Below, piece after piece: positions 26,748 to 33,433 of a DNA stretch of 43,242 bases. A program made the translations under genes and the position numbers. Each line of letters starts with the position of its first letter. The stretch's first letter is position 1. Source of the DNA: Candidatus Aadella gelida (GTDB lineage: Bacteria; Omnitrophota; Gorgyraeia; Tantalellales; Tantalellaceae); assembly GCA_030765205.1 (NCBI GenBank), contig JAVCDB010000070.1, forward strand, positions 1-43,242, in the 5' to 3' direction. The notes beneath the pieces are model-generated. The model saw only the letters and a list, made by a program, of their open reading frames with translations. It had not been told where the DNA came from and made no database searches.

Positions 26748-27389
26748 CTATGATCTGATCCCTAACTGCCCCGTAAAATCGCTGTAATCTGATATTTTTC
26801 GGTTCTTGTCAAAAATGATTATATCTTTTCCGTAGAACCATACTCTTCCTATAATGTCATCGGGATTTCCTTTAATGCTTCTTACGTCATCCTCTCCCAA
26901 ACCCAGAACAAGATCTGTTTTTTCTTCATGTTCCCGCTTTTCGATAACTTTTATGCCTAAAAATCCTTCTTCAGCGCATAGCCGGGCAATCTTTTCCGCG
27001 AACGCACTCATAGATTCTTTAGGAACCGATAAAAAATCTATCACCATTTTGTTCCCCGATCCATCCCTAAGTGTTACGTACGGTTCTTCGGACGGCACGC
27101 TGCTGAACACTCCTTCAAGCGCAGCTTCATATTCCTCGCCGGAAACACATTCGGTACTTGCAAGATCTCCCCCAAGCAAGCTACCTTCTTTTGTTCCGGC
27201 CAATTCATAGCAAGCATCCTCATTGCGTGAGGCGGTAACTATCCTTATTCGGAAAGTTTTACTGTCATCTGTAGTTATATCATATTCATTGATTAGATAC
27301 CAGCTTTCCGAAAAAGCTTCTTCGGAAAAACCGGATAATAGGATGGAAAGGGTGGCACCTGTGATCAAAAAAAACTTACATTTATCCAT
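26748..27389 (-). CDS. Hypothetical secreted protein
   Basis: Unrecognised 213-residue protein. An N-terminal signal-like helix (about 5-20, with a possible cleavage near ESW) points to export. The C-terminal segment (GNPDDIIGRVWFYGKDIIIFD) looks like a small beta domain and is reminiscent of the G-x-P-x-x-V pattern of SmpA/OmlA-like lipoproteins, but I cannot confirm this; no lipobox cysteine is evident. Two cysteines (C60 and C80 region) could form a disulfide. Its start codon overlaps the stop of the upstream REC-GGDEF gene (TAATG), indicating translational coupling. Confidence 0.6.
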   Translation of the reverse strand: MDKCKFFLITGATLSILLSGFSEEAFSESWYLINEYDITTDDSKTFRIRIVTASRNEDACYELAGTKEGSLLGGDLASTECVSGEEYEAALEGVFSSVPSEEPYVTLRDGSGNKMVIDFLSVPKESMSAFAEKIARLCAEEGFLGIKVIEKREHEEKTDLVLGLGEDDVRSIKGNPDDIIGRVWFYGKDIIIFDKNRKISDYSDFTGQLGIRS

Positions 27390-28600
27390 TACGCTATTGT
27401 TTCGGCCTGATTAGAAGATCCCTTTTCAAGGGACTCTTCCTGATAGAGAAGCGCTTCGGTCAACTTATCATCCGTAATCGCTCCCAGTTCTTTAAGAGCC
27501 TCTCCAAGAAGAACGCCTCTTCTCCAATGTACCTTAAGAGCTTTATCAAGCTGCTCCGTGGTCACCACATTCTTCTCAATAAGGATTTGTCCTAACGGTT
27601 TATAGTTCTTTACTAAAGATTCATCGTTATTAAACACCTGAACCTGTAAATGATCGTTTTGCTTCACTACTCGTCTGTCTGCTAAGTACTTGCTTCCGGG
27701 TATTTTTTTCAAATACTGTTTAACTTCCGCTATCCTGTCGTTCAGTTCTATAAGACTGTTTATCTGCTGATCACAGTTCTTCATCACCAGTGCCACCGTA
27801 ACGCTCATAAGTGGTAATTTTCTTATTTTGTCAGACCTGTCCTTTGCTATTATGTACCCTTTTTTTCTGTCTTCGTCATTATAAAGGAACGGGGTTATTG
27901 TGTCGAACATACAAATAAAATTCTGACATATAGCGTTGTATTTATCCGGTGTCGTTATTATCATAAAGTCATCCCCGCCGATATGACCAACAAAATCGTT
28001 CTTGTTACCCAGACTTCTTATCGAAGTTGTAAGCATATAGGCCGTCTGCATTATTACTCTGTCGCCCTTAAGATATCCGTATTTGTCATTAAAAGATTTG
28101 AAGTTGTCTATATCCACCTGACCGGCAATAAAAGAAATATCGCTTTCCATACGTTTTTTCAGCATGTCTTCTATAACTATCCCTCCGGGAAGCCCGGTAA
28201 GAGGACTGGCATAAAAACTCTGCTGCGACCTTTTCACGGCCATTTCAATCCGTATCCTAAGCTCCAACGGATCCGGTGGTTTTATAAGATAGTCATCCAC
28301 TCCATGCCTTAGGTCGAGCAGCTGCTGCCTGAGGTGGCGCTTATTTACAAGTATAATAACCGGTACATATGAGGTCACAAAATCCTCTTTTAATTTACTG
28401 CAAAACTCTAATCTTGATTCGTCTCCGGAACATGCATCCACAACTATAACATCGGGCGCTATTTTCATGATCCGGGCCATGTCAGGTTCTGCGGCATCAT
28501 CAAAAAAAACTTCATATCCCCATCCATCGAAACAAAAATCAAGCACACTCTCGAGGCTTTTATCATCCGTTATTATTAATATTCTTAATGCATTTTTCAT
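27389..28600 (-). CDS. REC-GGDEF-like-MshEN response regulator
   Basis: 403-residue regulator. The REC domain (about 1-120) has phosphoacceptor D55 and K107. A GGDEF-like domain (about 128-300) has GGDDF at 208-212 and no RxxD inhibitory site just before it. The C-terminal ~55 residues (334-388) match the GspE/MshE N-terminal (MshEN-type) fold, with LGQILIEKNVVT and LGEALKELGAIT half-repeats; some MshEN domains bind c-di-GMP. Catalytic activity is uncertain because of GGDDF. The start at 28600 is chosen because the -10 box lies 6 nt upstream, which would make a leaderless message. It heads an operon with a secreted protein and two PilZ proteins. Confidence 0.85.
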   Translation of the reverse strand: MKNALRILIITDDKSLESVLDFCFDGWGYEVFFDDAAEPDMARIMKIAPDVIVVDACSGDESRLEFCSKLKEDFVTSYVPVIILVNKRHLRQQLLDLRHGVDDYLIKPPDPLELRIRIEMAVKRSQQSFYASPLTGLPGGIVIEDMLKKRMESDISFIAGQVDIDNFKSFNDKYGYLKGDRVIMQTAYMLTTSIRSLGNKNDFVGHIGGDDFMIITTPDKYNAICQNFICMFDTITPFLYNDEDRKKGYIIAKDRSDKIRKLPLMSVTVALVMKNCDQQINSLIELNDRIAEVKQYLKKIPGSKYLADRRVVKQNDHLQVQVFNNDESLVKNYKPLGQILIEKNVVTTEQLDKALKVHWRRGVLLGEALKELGAITDDKLTEALLYQEESLEKGSSNQAETIA

Positions 28601-28606
28601 GTTTAT

Positions 28607-28635
28607 ATTATACATCTTAAGAAAACAAATACCAA
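28607..28635 (-). promoter_or_regulatory. Promoter of the REC-GGDEF gene, leaderless geometry
   Basis: On the minus strand, -35 TTGGTA (28630-28635) and -10 TATAAT (28607-28612) are 17 bp apart. The ATG at 28600 begins 6 nt after the -10 box, so the transcript should start at or next to the start codon. Confidence 0.65.
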
Positions 28636-28647
28636 GAAAAAATGTTC

Positions 28648-28674
28648 AGTTCAGAGAACTAAGTTCTCTGAACT
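28648..28674. repeat. 27-bp perfect palindrome in divergent promoter region
   Basis: Arms AGTTCAGAGAACT and AGTTCTCTGAACT around one central base. It lies 12 bp upstream of the -35 box of the REC-GGDEF gene and next to 7-bp units (TTGACTA). It could be an operator or a REP-like repeat. Confidence 0.6.
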
Positions 28675-28796
28675 ATGGACCATTGACTATTGACCGATGC
28701 CATTTGGCTGCTGTTTAATCTCCATCCTTTACCGAATACTATTAATCCTATACGAACATGCCAAAACCCCATATTTGATGAAAAACAAATAAAATG

Positions 28797-28825
28797 TTGA
28801 TTTTTATTAAAATCTGTCGTATAAT
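28797..28825 (+). promoter_or_regulatory. Promoter of the sigma factor gene, leaderless geometry
   Basis: -35 TTGATT (28797-28802) and -10 TATAAT (28820-28825) are separated by 17 bp. The ATG at 28832 follows the -10 box by 6 nt, so the message probably lacks a leader. No ribosome binding site is present. Confidence 0.7.
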
Positions 28826-28831
28826 GGACTT

Positions 28832-29446
28832 ATGGATAACGAATCCCTTATACAGAAATGCGTCTTGAGAGATCTCTCCGCATGGAAAGAGTTTACCGAG
28901 ATGCATACAGGTCTGATCAGAAGAAGCATAACCTACAAAATACGCAATTTGGGCATTCCCTTGCCCGAGATCGACATAAACGATATCGCACAAGAGATCT
29001 TCCTTTCTATTTGGGAGAACAATAGACTTTCCGAGATAAAGAAAGCAGGTTCTGTTAGAGGATGGTTAGCCATAATATCGATCAATACGACTACAAACTA
29101 CTGCCGGAGATTCGTTTTTAGAAAAAATAAAAGAATATCTTCTTTAGACTCCCCCATCAAGGATACAGCCATGACTTTAAGCGACATTTTGCCGGACACG
29201 AATAATCCGGCAGAGAAAGCTATAGCCTTTAACGAACTTAAAGCTTTAGTTGATAAAGAAATATCAAAAATGCCTAAACGTGAACAATTAGCCGTGAAAT
29301 TTAGTTTATACGACGGGCATAAACAAAAAGATATAGCAAAGATACTGAACGTGCCGGAAAGCACTATAGCTAATCATATAAGTCAGGCAAAATCAAAATT
29401 AAAAGATGTAGTAAAAAAATATTGGATAGATGATCCTGTTTCATAA
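28832..29446 (+). CDS. ECF-type RNA polymerase sigma factor
   Basis: 204-residue alternative sigma factor. Region 2 (about 10-85; DINDIAQEIFLSIWEN, GWLAIISINTTTNYCRR) and region 4 (about 138-195; PKREQLAVKF, KDIAKILNVPESTIANHISQAK) are present and regions 1 and 3 are missing, as in ECF sigmas. The gene lies divergently from the REC-GGDEF gene. A zinc-finger anti-sigma factor gene follows 63 bp downstream. Near-identical ECF-type promoter motifs precede the next two genes, suggesting it drives its own anti-sigma factor and spoVG. Confidence 0.92.
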   Translation: MDNESLIQKCVLRDLSAWKEFTEMHTGLIRRSITYKIRNLGIPLPEIDINDIAQEIFLSIWENNRLSEIKKAGSVRGWLAIISINTTTNYCRRFVFRKNKRISSLDSPIKDTAMTLSDILPDTNNPAEKAIAFNELKALVDKEISKMPKREQLAVKFSLYDGHKQKDIAKILNVPESTIANHISQAKSKLKDVVKKYWIDDPVS

Positions 29447-29460
29447 AAACAAAGAAAAAA

Positions 29461-29492
29461 CGGAGAAAATCACGACAAATATTGTCTATAGT
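29461..29492 (+). promoter_or_regulatory. Candidate ECF promoter before anti-sigma gene
   Basis: CGGAGAAAATC at 29461-29471 and TGTCTATA at 29483-29490. The same two blocks with identical spacing occur at 29977-30006. A GG-AA type -35 with GTCT at -10 and a 15-16 bp spacer fits ECF sigma recognition. Confidence 0.6.
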
Positions 29493-29509
29493 AGTAGGAG
29501 GTCCTTAAA

Positions 29510-29923
29510 ATGAATAGAATGTGTCCAAGCGAAAAAGCTTTAAGCGAGTATCTTGCTGATTTTCTTCCCGCGAAAGAAAAAGACAAAATCGAGGAACATC
29601 TGGTAAAATGCTCCGCATGCAGAGACCTTCTGTTCGAAGCTCACATAGTAACAAACAAATTCGACATTAAATATTTTTCAAGAAAAGTTTTCTCATCATT
29701 CAAAAAAAACTTTTTCCTTATACTCTTTTTTCTTTCCCTTACTCTGTCTTTTCTCCTGCCAAACCATTTCCTTCAGCTGCTTATCGTAACCGTGATAACA
29801 GGAATAAAATGGGCCACCGATTCAAGAACAGATAAGATACTGATCATGGTCCATAAAGCCATGAAATCAGGCGATAGCGACGAGCTGTCAGACTCCATGC
29901 AAGATCATTTCAATAAAGAATAA
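29510..29923 (+). CDS. Membrane anti-sigma factor with zinc finger
   Basis: 137-residue protein. The N-terminal zf-HC2/ZAS domain has C5, H30, C34 and C37 (HxxxCxxC), the classic zinc-binding anti-sigma fold that clamps an ECF factor. Two closely spaced hydrophobic segments (about 67-83 and 85-99) anchor it in the membrane, and a short charged tail follows. AGGAGG lies 8 nt upstream of the ATG, a much stronger start than the leaderless sigma gene, so the antagonist may be translated in excess. Assignment rests on domain and position. Confidence 0.88.
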   Translation: MNRMCPSEKALSEYLADFLPAKEKDKIEEHLVKCSACRDLLFEAHIVTNKFDIKYFSRKVFSSFKKNFFLILFFLSLTLSFLLPNHFLQLLIVTVITGIKWATDSRTDKILIMVHKAMKSGDSDELSDSMQDHFNKE

Positions 29924-29976
29924 TCCATCCTTTTTTCTGTCTAGTTTCTTAAATATAAACTTTTTTTAATTATTTT

Positions 29977-30006
29977 CGGAGAAAATCCCCGAAAAATGTG
30001 TCTCTA
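29977..30006 (+). promoter_or_regulatory. Candidate ECF promoter before spoVG
   Basis: CGGAGAAAATC at 29977-29987 and TGTCTCTA at 29999-30006, the same geometry as 29461-29490. The flanking sequence differs, so the two blocks look selected rather than part of a simple duplication. Confidence 0.6.
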
Positions 30007-30008
30007 TT

Positions 30009-30098
30009 GTAGGGGCTGATCAAGTTTTCAAAACCATATCAGTCCCCTACCGGAAATAAACAGATTATCTGCTATGGATAGTCCATGTTAGATAATCT
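30009..30098 (+). promoter_or_regulatory. Structured spoVG leader
   Basis: Two inverted repeats lie between the candidate promoter and spoVG. The first (30009-30050) pairs GTAGGGG with CCCCTAC and CTGAT with ATCAG around a one-base bulge. The second pairs AGATTATCT (30062-30070) with AGATAATCT (30090-30098) just before an A-tract and the ribosome binding site. Possible translational or stability control. Confidence 0.45.
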
Positions 30099-30117
30099 AA
30101 AAAAAAAGGAGGCAAAA

Positions 30118-30402
30118 ATGTTAAAAAAGTCGGATATCAAAATAGAGCGTCTGCACCCTCTCAAGGAATCAGGGCCCTTAAAGGCTTTCTGTGACCTTTT
30201 GATCCTGAATTCTTTTGTGATCAAGGGACTGCGTATCGTTCAGGGTAAAGAAGGCCTGTTTCTAGGCATGCCTCAGGAACAGTCCCGTGACGGAAAATGG
30301 TATGACACATTTTTCCCAGTATCTCCCGATACACGTAAGATGCTTCAGGAATATGTTATATCAGAATACGATACTTTTAAAAATAACATACAGATATCGT
30401 GA
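30118..30402 (+). CDS. spoVG: SpoVG-family RNA/DNA-binding regulator
   Basis: 94-residue protein matching SpoVG along its length: the first strand KIERLHPL, the FVIKGLRIVQGKEGLFLGMP core and the RDGKWYDTFFPVSPDTRK segment correspond to conserved SpoVG blocks. SpoVG proteins bind nucleic acid and act as site-specific regulators in spore-formers and non-spore-formers alike. AAGGAGG lies 5 nt upstream of the ATG, which decides this start over a possible start 33 bp earlier. The preceding ECF-type promoter suggests stress-dependent expression. Confidence 0.88.
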   Translation: MLKKSDIKIERLHPLKESGPLKAFCDLLILNSFVIKGLRIVQGKEGLFLGMPQEQSRDGKWYDTFFPVSPDTRKMLQEYVISEYDTFKNNIQIS

Positions 30403-30408
30403 TGTCTC

Positions 30409-30777
30409 ATGGGTACGCGTAAAGATACCGGAATAACCGGGGAGCGCATGGCCGAGAAGTTTCTTCTTTCAAAAAAGTTTAAGGTTCTCGAGAAGAATTT
30501 CATCACTCCTTTCGGAGAGATAGACTTGGTTGCTCATGACGGAAACTTGTTGGTATTCGTGGAAGTAAGGACACGTATATCAGAGACTTTCGGCCATGCG
30601 CTGGAATCTATAGACACACACAAACAGCGTCATATAGTCAATAACTGCCGTTACTACATGGCGAGACGTAGTTTGCGAGAGAAATATTGGAGAATAGATG
30701 TTATAGGAATAAAGCTCAACAGATCTTTAGAGTTGGAGGTCTTGACACATATTAAGAACGCGATAGTGAAATATTAG
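30409..30777 (+). CDS. YraN/UPF0102 family endonuclease-like protein
   Basis: 122-residue UPF0102 protein with a restriction-endonuclease-like fold. The expected acidic motif appears as GEIDLVAHDG and LVFVEVRTR (usual form EVKxR; here R replaces K, a common variation). GVTGER-like N-terminus (GITGERMAEKFL) is typical. Function of the family is not firmly established. It starts 6 bp after the spoVG stop with no strong ribosome binding site, so coupling is likely. It precedes comM as in many genomes. Confidence 0.88.
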   Translation: MGTRKDTGITGERMAEKFLLSKKFKVLEKNFITPFGEIDLVAHDGNLLVFVEVRTRISETFGHALESIDTHKQRHIVNNCRYYMARRSLREKYWRIDVIGIKLNRSLELEVLTHIKNAIVKY

Positions 30778-30783
30778 ATTAGA

Positions 30784-30930
30784 GACCATTGACTATTGAC
30801 AGAGAAGGACTGCTGTGAGAAGAGAGTCAGAGAGTCAGGATTTACTGATGCCCTCTTTCTACCATTGCGAGAAACGAAGCGACGAAGCAATTTCAAAAAG
30901 TCAATTGTCAATCGTCAAGTGTCAATAGTC
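30784..30930. repeat. Heptad arrays flanking a GAAGCGACGAAGC palindrome
   Basis: Three short 7-bp arrays occur in the yraN-comM spacer: TTGACTA units near 30788, GAGTCAG-like units near 30824-30845, and AATTGTC, AATCGTC, AAGTGTC, AATAGTC at 30903-30930. Between them, 30864-30891 starts ATTGCGAGAAACGAAG and ends GAAGCAAT, the widespread bacterial REP with ATTGC and GCAAT ends. Confidence 0.65.
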
Positions 30931-30964
30931 CACAGATCACTTTTAACCCCTAAAAGGAGAAAAC

Positions 30965-32497
30965 ATGTTAGCCAAGGTATTATCAGGATGTGTGGTAGGC
31001 ATAAACGCCCACCCCATAGAAGTTGAGATCGATGTAAGCAGCGGACTTCCTTCGTTTTCTGTTGTTGGACTTCCCGACACTTCCATAAAAGAAAGCAGAG
31101 ATCGGATACGCTCGGCCATAAAAAATTCAGGTTTCGCTTTTCCTCATGGAAAAATAACCGTTAACCTCTCTCCCGCCGACCTTAAAAAAGAAGGGGCAAG
31201 CTTTGATATGCCTATAGCCTTGGGTATATTGAGTGCAGCTGGCGCAGTCGACCCAGAATCCCTCTTTGAAACAATATTCTGCGGTGAGCTATCACTTAAC
31301 GGTAAAATAAAACCATTCAGGGGAGCTTTTCCTATAGCTTTATCCTTAAAGACCCGTTGCAATTCTTTTATACTTCCCGAACGTAACGCCGTCGAAGTAT
31401 CAAGCTTAAACGACATTTCAGCCTATGGCGCAAAAACACTCACTGATATCGTATCACATCTAAAGGGAATCAAACCTCTCGAAAAAGCATCTCCAAAAGT
31501 ACCGGATCCAAAGTCCAAAATATCCCGTAACATACTTGATTTTAAGGACGTAAAAGGTCAGGAATACGTTAAACGGGGCCTGGAAGTTTCTGCCAGCGGA
31601 GGCCATAATATTATTTTATTAGGTCCTCCGGGGTCAGGAAAAAGCATGTTAGCAAAACGTCTTCCCGGAATAATGCCGCCCCTCACCTTAAAAGAATCCC
31701 TTGAAGTAACCAATGTTTACAGTATAGCCGGAGAAGCCTCCTGTACCTCTCTTATAAAAGATCGCCCGCTCAGATCTCCACATCATACCATATCCTATGC
31801 CGCAATGGCCGGAGGCGGCTCAAACCCTCTCCCCGGAGAGATAACTCTGGCACATAATGGTATCCTCTTTTTAGACGAATTCCCGGAATTTCGGCGTGAT
31901 GTCCTTGAAACATTGCGCCAACCTTTGGAATCCGGAGAAATTACAGTAACCAGGGTATCCCGTTCACTAAAGTTCCCGTCCCGTTTTATGCTAGTAGCAG
32001 CAATGAATCCGTGCCCATGCGGAAACTTTACCGATCCCAATAAAAATTGTAACTGCACCGCTTATCAAATACAACGTTACCTCTCAAAAGTATCAGGTCC
32101 TCTTCTCGATAGGATCGACATACATTTAGAAGTCCCTCGTCTAAATTATAACGATCTTTCAAGACAAAGAACCGGTGAACATTCGTCCGTTATTAAAGAT
32201 CGTGTTTTAAAGACGCGAGAAATACAAAAGATCCGTTTTGATAAAAAAAACTATATCACTTCATGTAATGCCTGTATGTCTTCCAAAGATGTCGAGGAGT
32301 ACTGCACACTTTCTTCCGAAGCGGAAGAACTGTTAAAAACAGCAGTACTTGAACTCGGAATAAGTGCAAGAGCCTATGATAAAATACTAAAAATATCACG
32401 CACTATAGCTGATATGGATGGATCTGATACTATACAGTCTCATCATCTATCCGAAGCGGTAGGATACAGATCCTTGGATAGGAATTTGTGGGTATAG
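30965..32497 (+). CDS. comM: YifB/ComM family Mg-chelatase-like AAA+ ATPase
   Basis: 510 residues. An N-terminal ChlI-like domain (1-170) precedes an AAA+ domain with Walker A GPPGSGKS at 220-227 and Walker B ILFLDEFPEF. A CPCG...CNC cysteine cluster lies in the MNPCPCGNFTDPNKNC segment, typical of this family. The Mg_chelatase_C domain completes it. In Vibrio, ComM is a helicase that helps branch migration during natural transformation; role here is inferred. AAGGAG lies upstream of the ATG. The stop codon is inside a heptad array. Confidence 0.94.
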   Translation: MLAKVLSGCVVGINAHPIEVEIDVSSGLPSFSVVGLPDTSIKESRDRIRSAIKNSGFAFPHGKITVNLSPADLKKEGASFDMPIALGILSAAGAVDPESLFETIFCGELSLNGKIKPFRGAFPIALSLKTRCNSFILPERNAVEVSSLNDISAYGAKTLTDIVSHLKGIKPLEKASPKVPDPKSKISRNILDFKDVKGQEYVKRGLEVSASGGHNIILLGPPGSGKSMLAKRLPGIMPPLTLKESLEVTNVYSIAGEASCTSLIKDRPLRSPHHTISYAAMAGGGSNPLPGEITLAHNGILFLDEFPEFRRDVLETLRQPLESGEITVTRVSRSLKFPSRFMLVAAMNPCPCGNFTDPNKNCNCTAYQIQRYLSKVSGPLLDRIDIHLEVPRLNYNDLSRQRTGEHSSVIKDRVLKTREIQKIRFDKKNYITSCNACMSSKDVEEYCTLSSEAEELLKTAVLELGISARAYDKILKISRTIADMDGSDTIQSHHLSEAVGYRSLDRNLWV

Positions 32498-32537
32498 AGT
32501 AGAAAGTAGAAGACAGAAATTAGAGGATAGAAGGAAG
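32496..32537. repeat. Heptad array, ARRRTAG type, over the comM stop
   Basis: Six 7-bp units in phase, each ending in AG (AGAGTAG, AAAGTAG, AAGACAG, AAATTAG, AGGATAG, AAGGAAG). These are the complement type of the arrays at 1863 and 18451, here in the opposite orientation with respect to the map and matching the opposite strand of the gene. Confidence 0.6.
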
Positions 32538-32593
32538 TAATGTCTGAGGAAGTGCTGAGACTTCCGGGGGTGGATTAAGAAAGGAATAATACT

Positions 32594-33112
32594 ATGAAAA
32601 GACAAATTAAAGATCTAATACCGCAAGAAACTATAGAGAACAAAATACTTAGAATTAGAAACAAAAAAGTGCTTTTAGACAGAGATCTGGCAAATCTTTA
32701 TAATGTATCCACTAAAGCTTTAAACCAAGCAGTAAAGCGCAATTTAAGCCGTTTCCCTGACATGTTCATGTTTCAGCTAACAAGATCCGGACGAAACAAA
32801 CCGGTCACAAATTGTGACCGGTTCAAATTGCTTAAACACTCATCGAGCTTACCCTTCGCATTCACAGAACAAGGGGTAGCAATGCTATCCAGCGTTCTAA
32901 AAAGTGAACGTGCAATACAGGTAAATATCCAGATCATGATTCTTTTCACAAAACTTAGAGAGATCATTCTAACGAATAGAGATTTGCAAAGAAAGATTGA
33001 AGATATGGAAAAGAAATACGACCAACAGTTTCAAGTAGTCTTTGATGCCATAAAACAACTGTTAATTAAACCAGAAAAGCCCAAAAAACGTATCGGATTC
33101 CATCAGCACTAG
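32594..33112 (+). CDS. ORF6N-domain protein
   Basis: 172-residue protein with an N-terminal ORF6N domain (about 8-110): the segments VLLDRDLANLYNVSTKALNQAVKRN and LPFAFTEQGVAMLSSVLKSERAIQVNIQIM are family signatures. ORF6N occurs in phage regulators and as stand-alone chromosomal genes, and is thought to bind DNA. A coiled-coil helix follows (about 118-160). Directly inside the coding sequence a perfect 12-bp-arm inverted repeat occurs at 32799-32823. It begins a small accessory island that continues to 33962. Confidence 0.85.
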   Translation: MKRQIKDLIPQETIENKILRIRNKKVLLDRDLANLYNVSTKALNQAVKRNLSRFPDMFMFQLTRSGRNKPVTNCDRFKLLKHSSSLPFAFTEQGVAMLSSVLKSERAIQVNIQIMILFTKLREIILTNRDLQRKIEDMEKKYDQQFQVVFDAIKQLLIKPEKPKKRIGFHQH

Positions 33113-33129
33113 AAAAGGAGGAGAGAAAA

Positions 33130-33357
33130 ATGAACGATATTGACAGGCTGATAAGAACATATGGTAAAGACCTGATACTTTCGAAGGTAAAAAACTATAA
33201 TATAGTACATCTAGACGACCCCACAGATCAGCAGATAAAAGATCGCATAAAAGAAGTTGAAAAGGACTTTATTGATGATGAATTAGACGATGATTGTCCG
33301 CTTTGTAAAATGATGAAGAACAAACCTTGTGACATTGTATATTACAAGCAGATGTAG
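33130..33357 (+). CDS. Hypothetical 75-residue protein with CPLC motif
   Basis: Not recognised. It has an acidic middle and a C-terminal CPLCKMMKNKPCDIVYY segment whose three cysteines (C56, C59, C67) could bind a metal. A strong AAGGAGG precedes the ATG and it follows the ORF6N gene by 17 bp, so the two are probably co-expressed. No membrane segment or signal peptide. Confidence 0.6.
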   Translation: MNDIDRLIRTYGKDLILSKVKNYNIVHLDDPTDQQIKDRIKEVEKDFIDDELDDDCPLCKMMKNKPCDIVYYKQM

Positions 33358-33359
33358 CG

Positions 33360-33405
33360 GAATAGTTATCCACAATAGTAGCCGGGGTTTAAACCCCGGC
33401 TACTA
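33360..33405. repeat. Left 46-bp direct repeat of the REP-transposase unit
   Basis: Matches 33912-33957 with one difference (GTTATCC here, GTTACCC there). Its core is the 26-bp palindrome at 33378-33403; in this copy the perfect palindrome extends to 30 bp. Confidence 0.85.
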
Positions 33406-33433
33406 AAAGATGAAAATAAGGAAGGTAAAAATT

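Noticed and set aside
33366-33374. TTATCCACA, a perfect DnaA-box consensus, in the left transposase repeat
   Set aside because: A single 9-mer; the other repeat has TTACCCACA, and there is no box cluster, AT-rich unwinding region or dnaA gene nearby.
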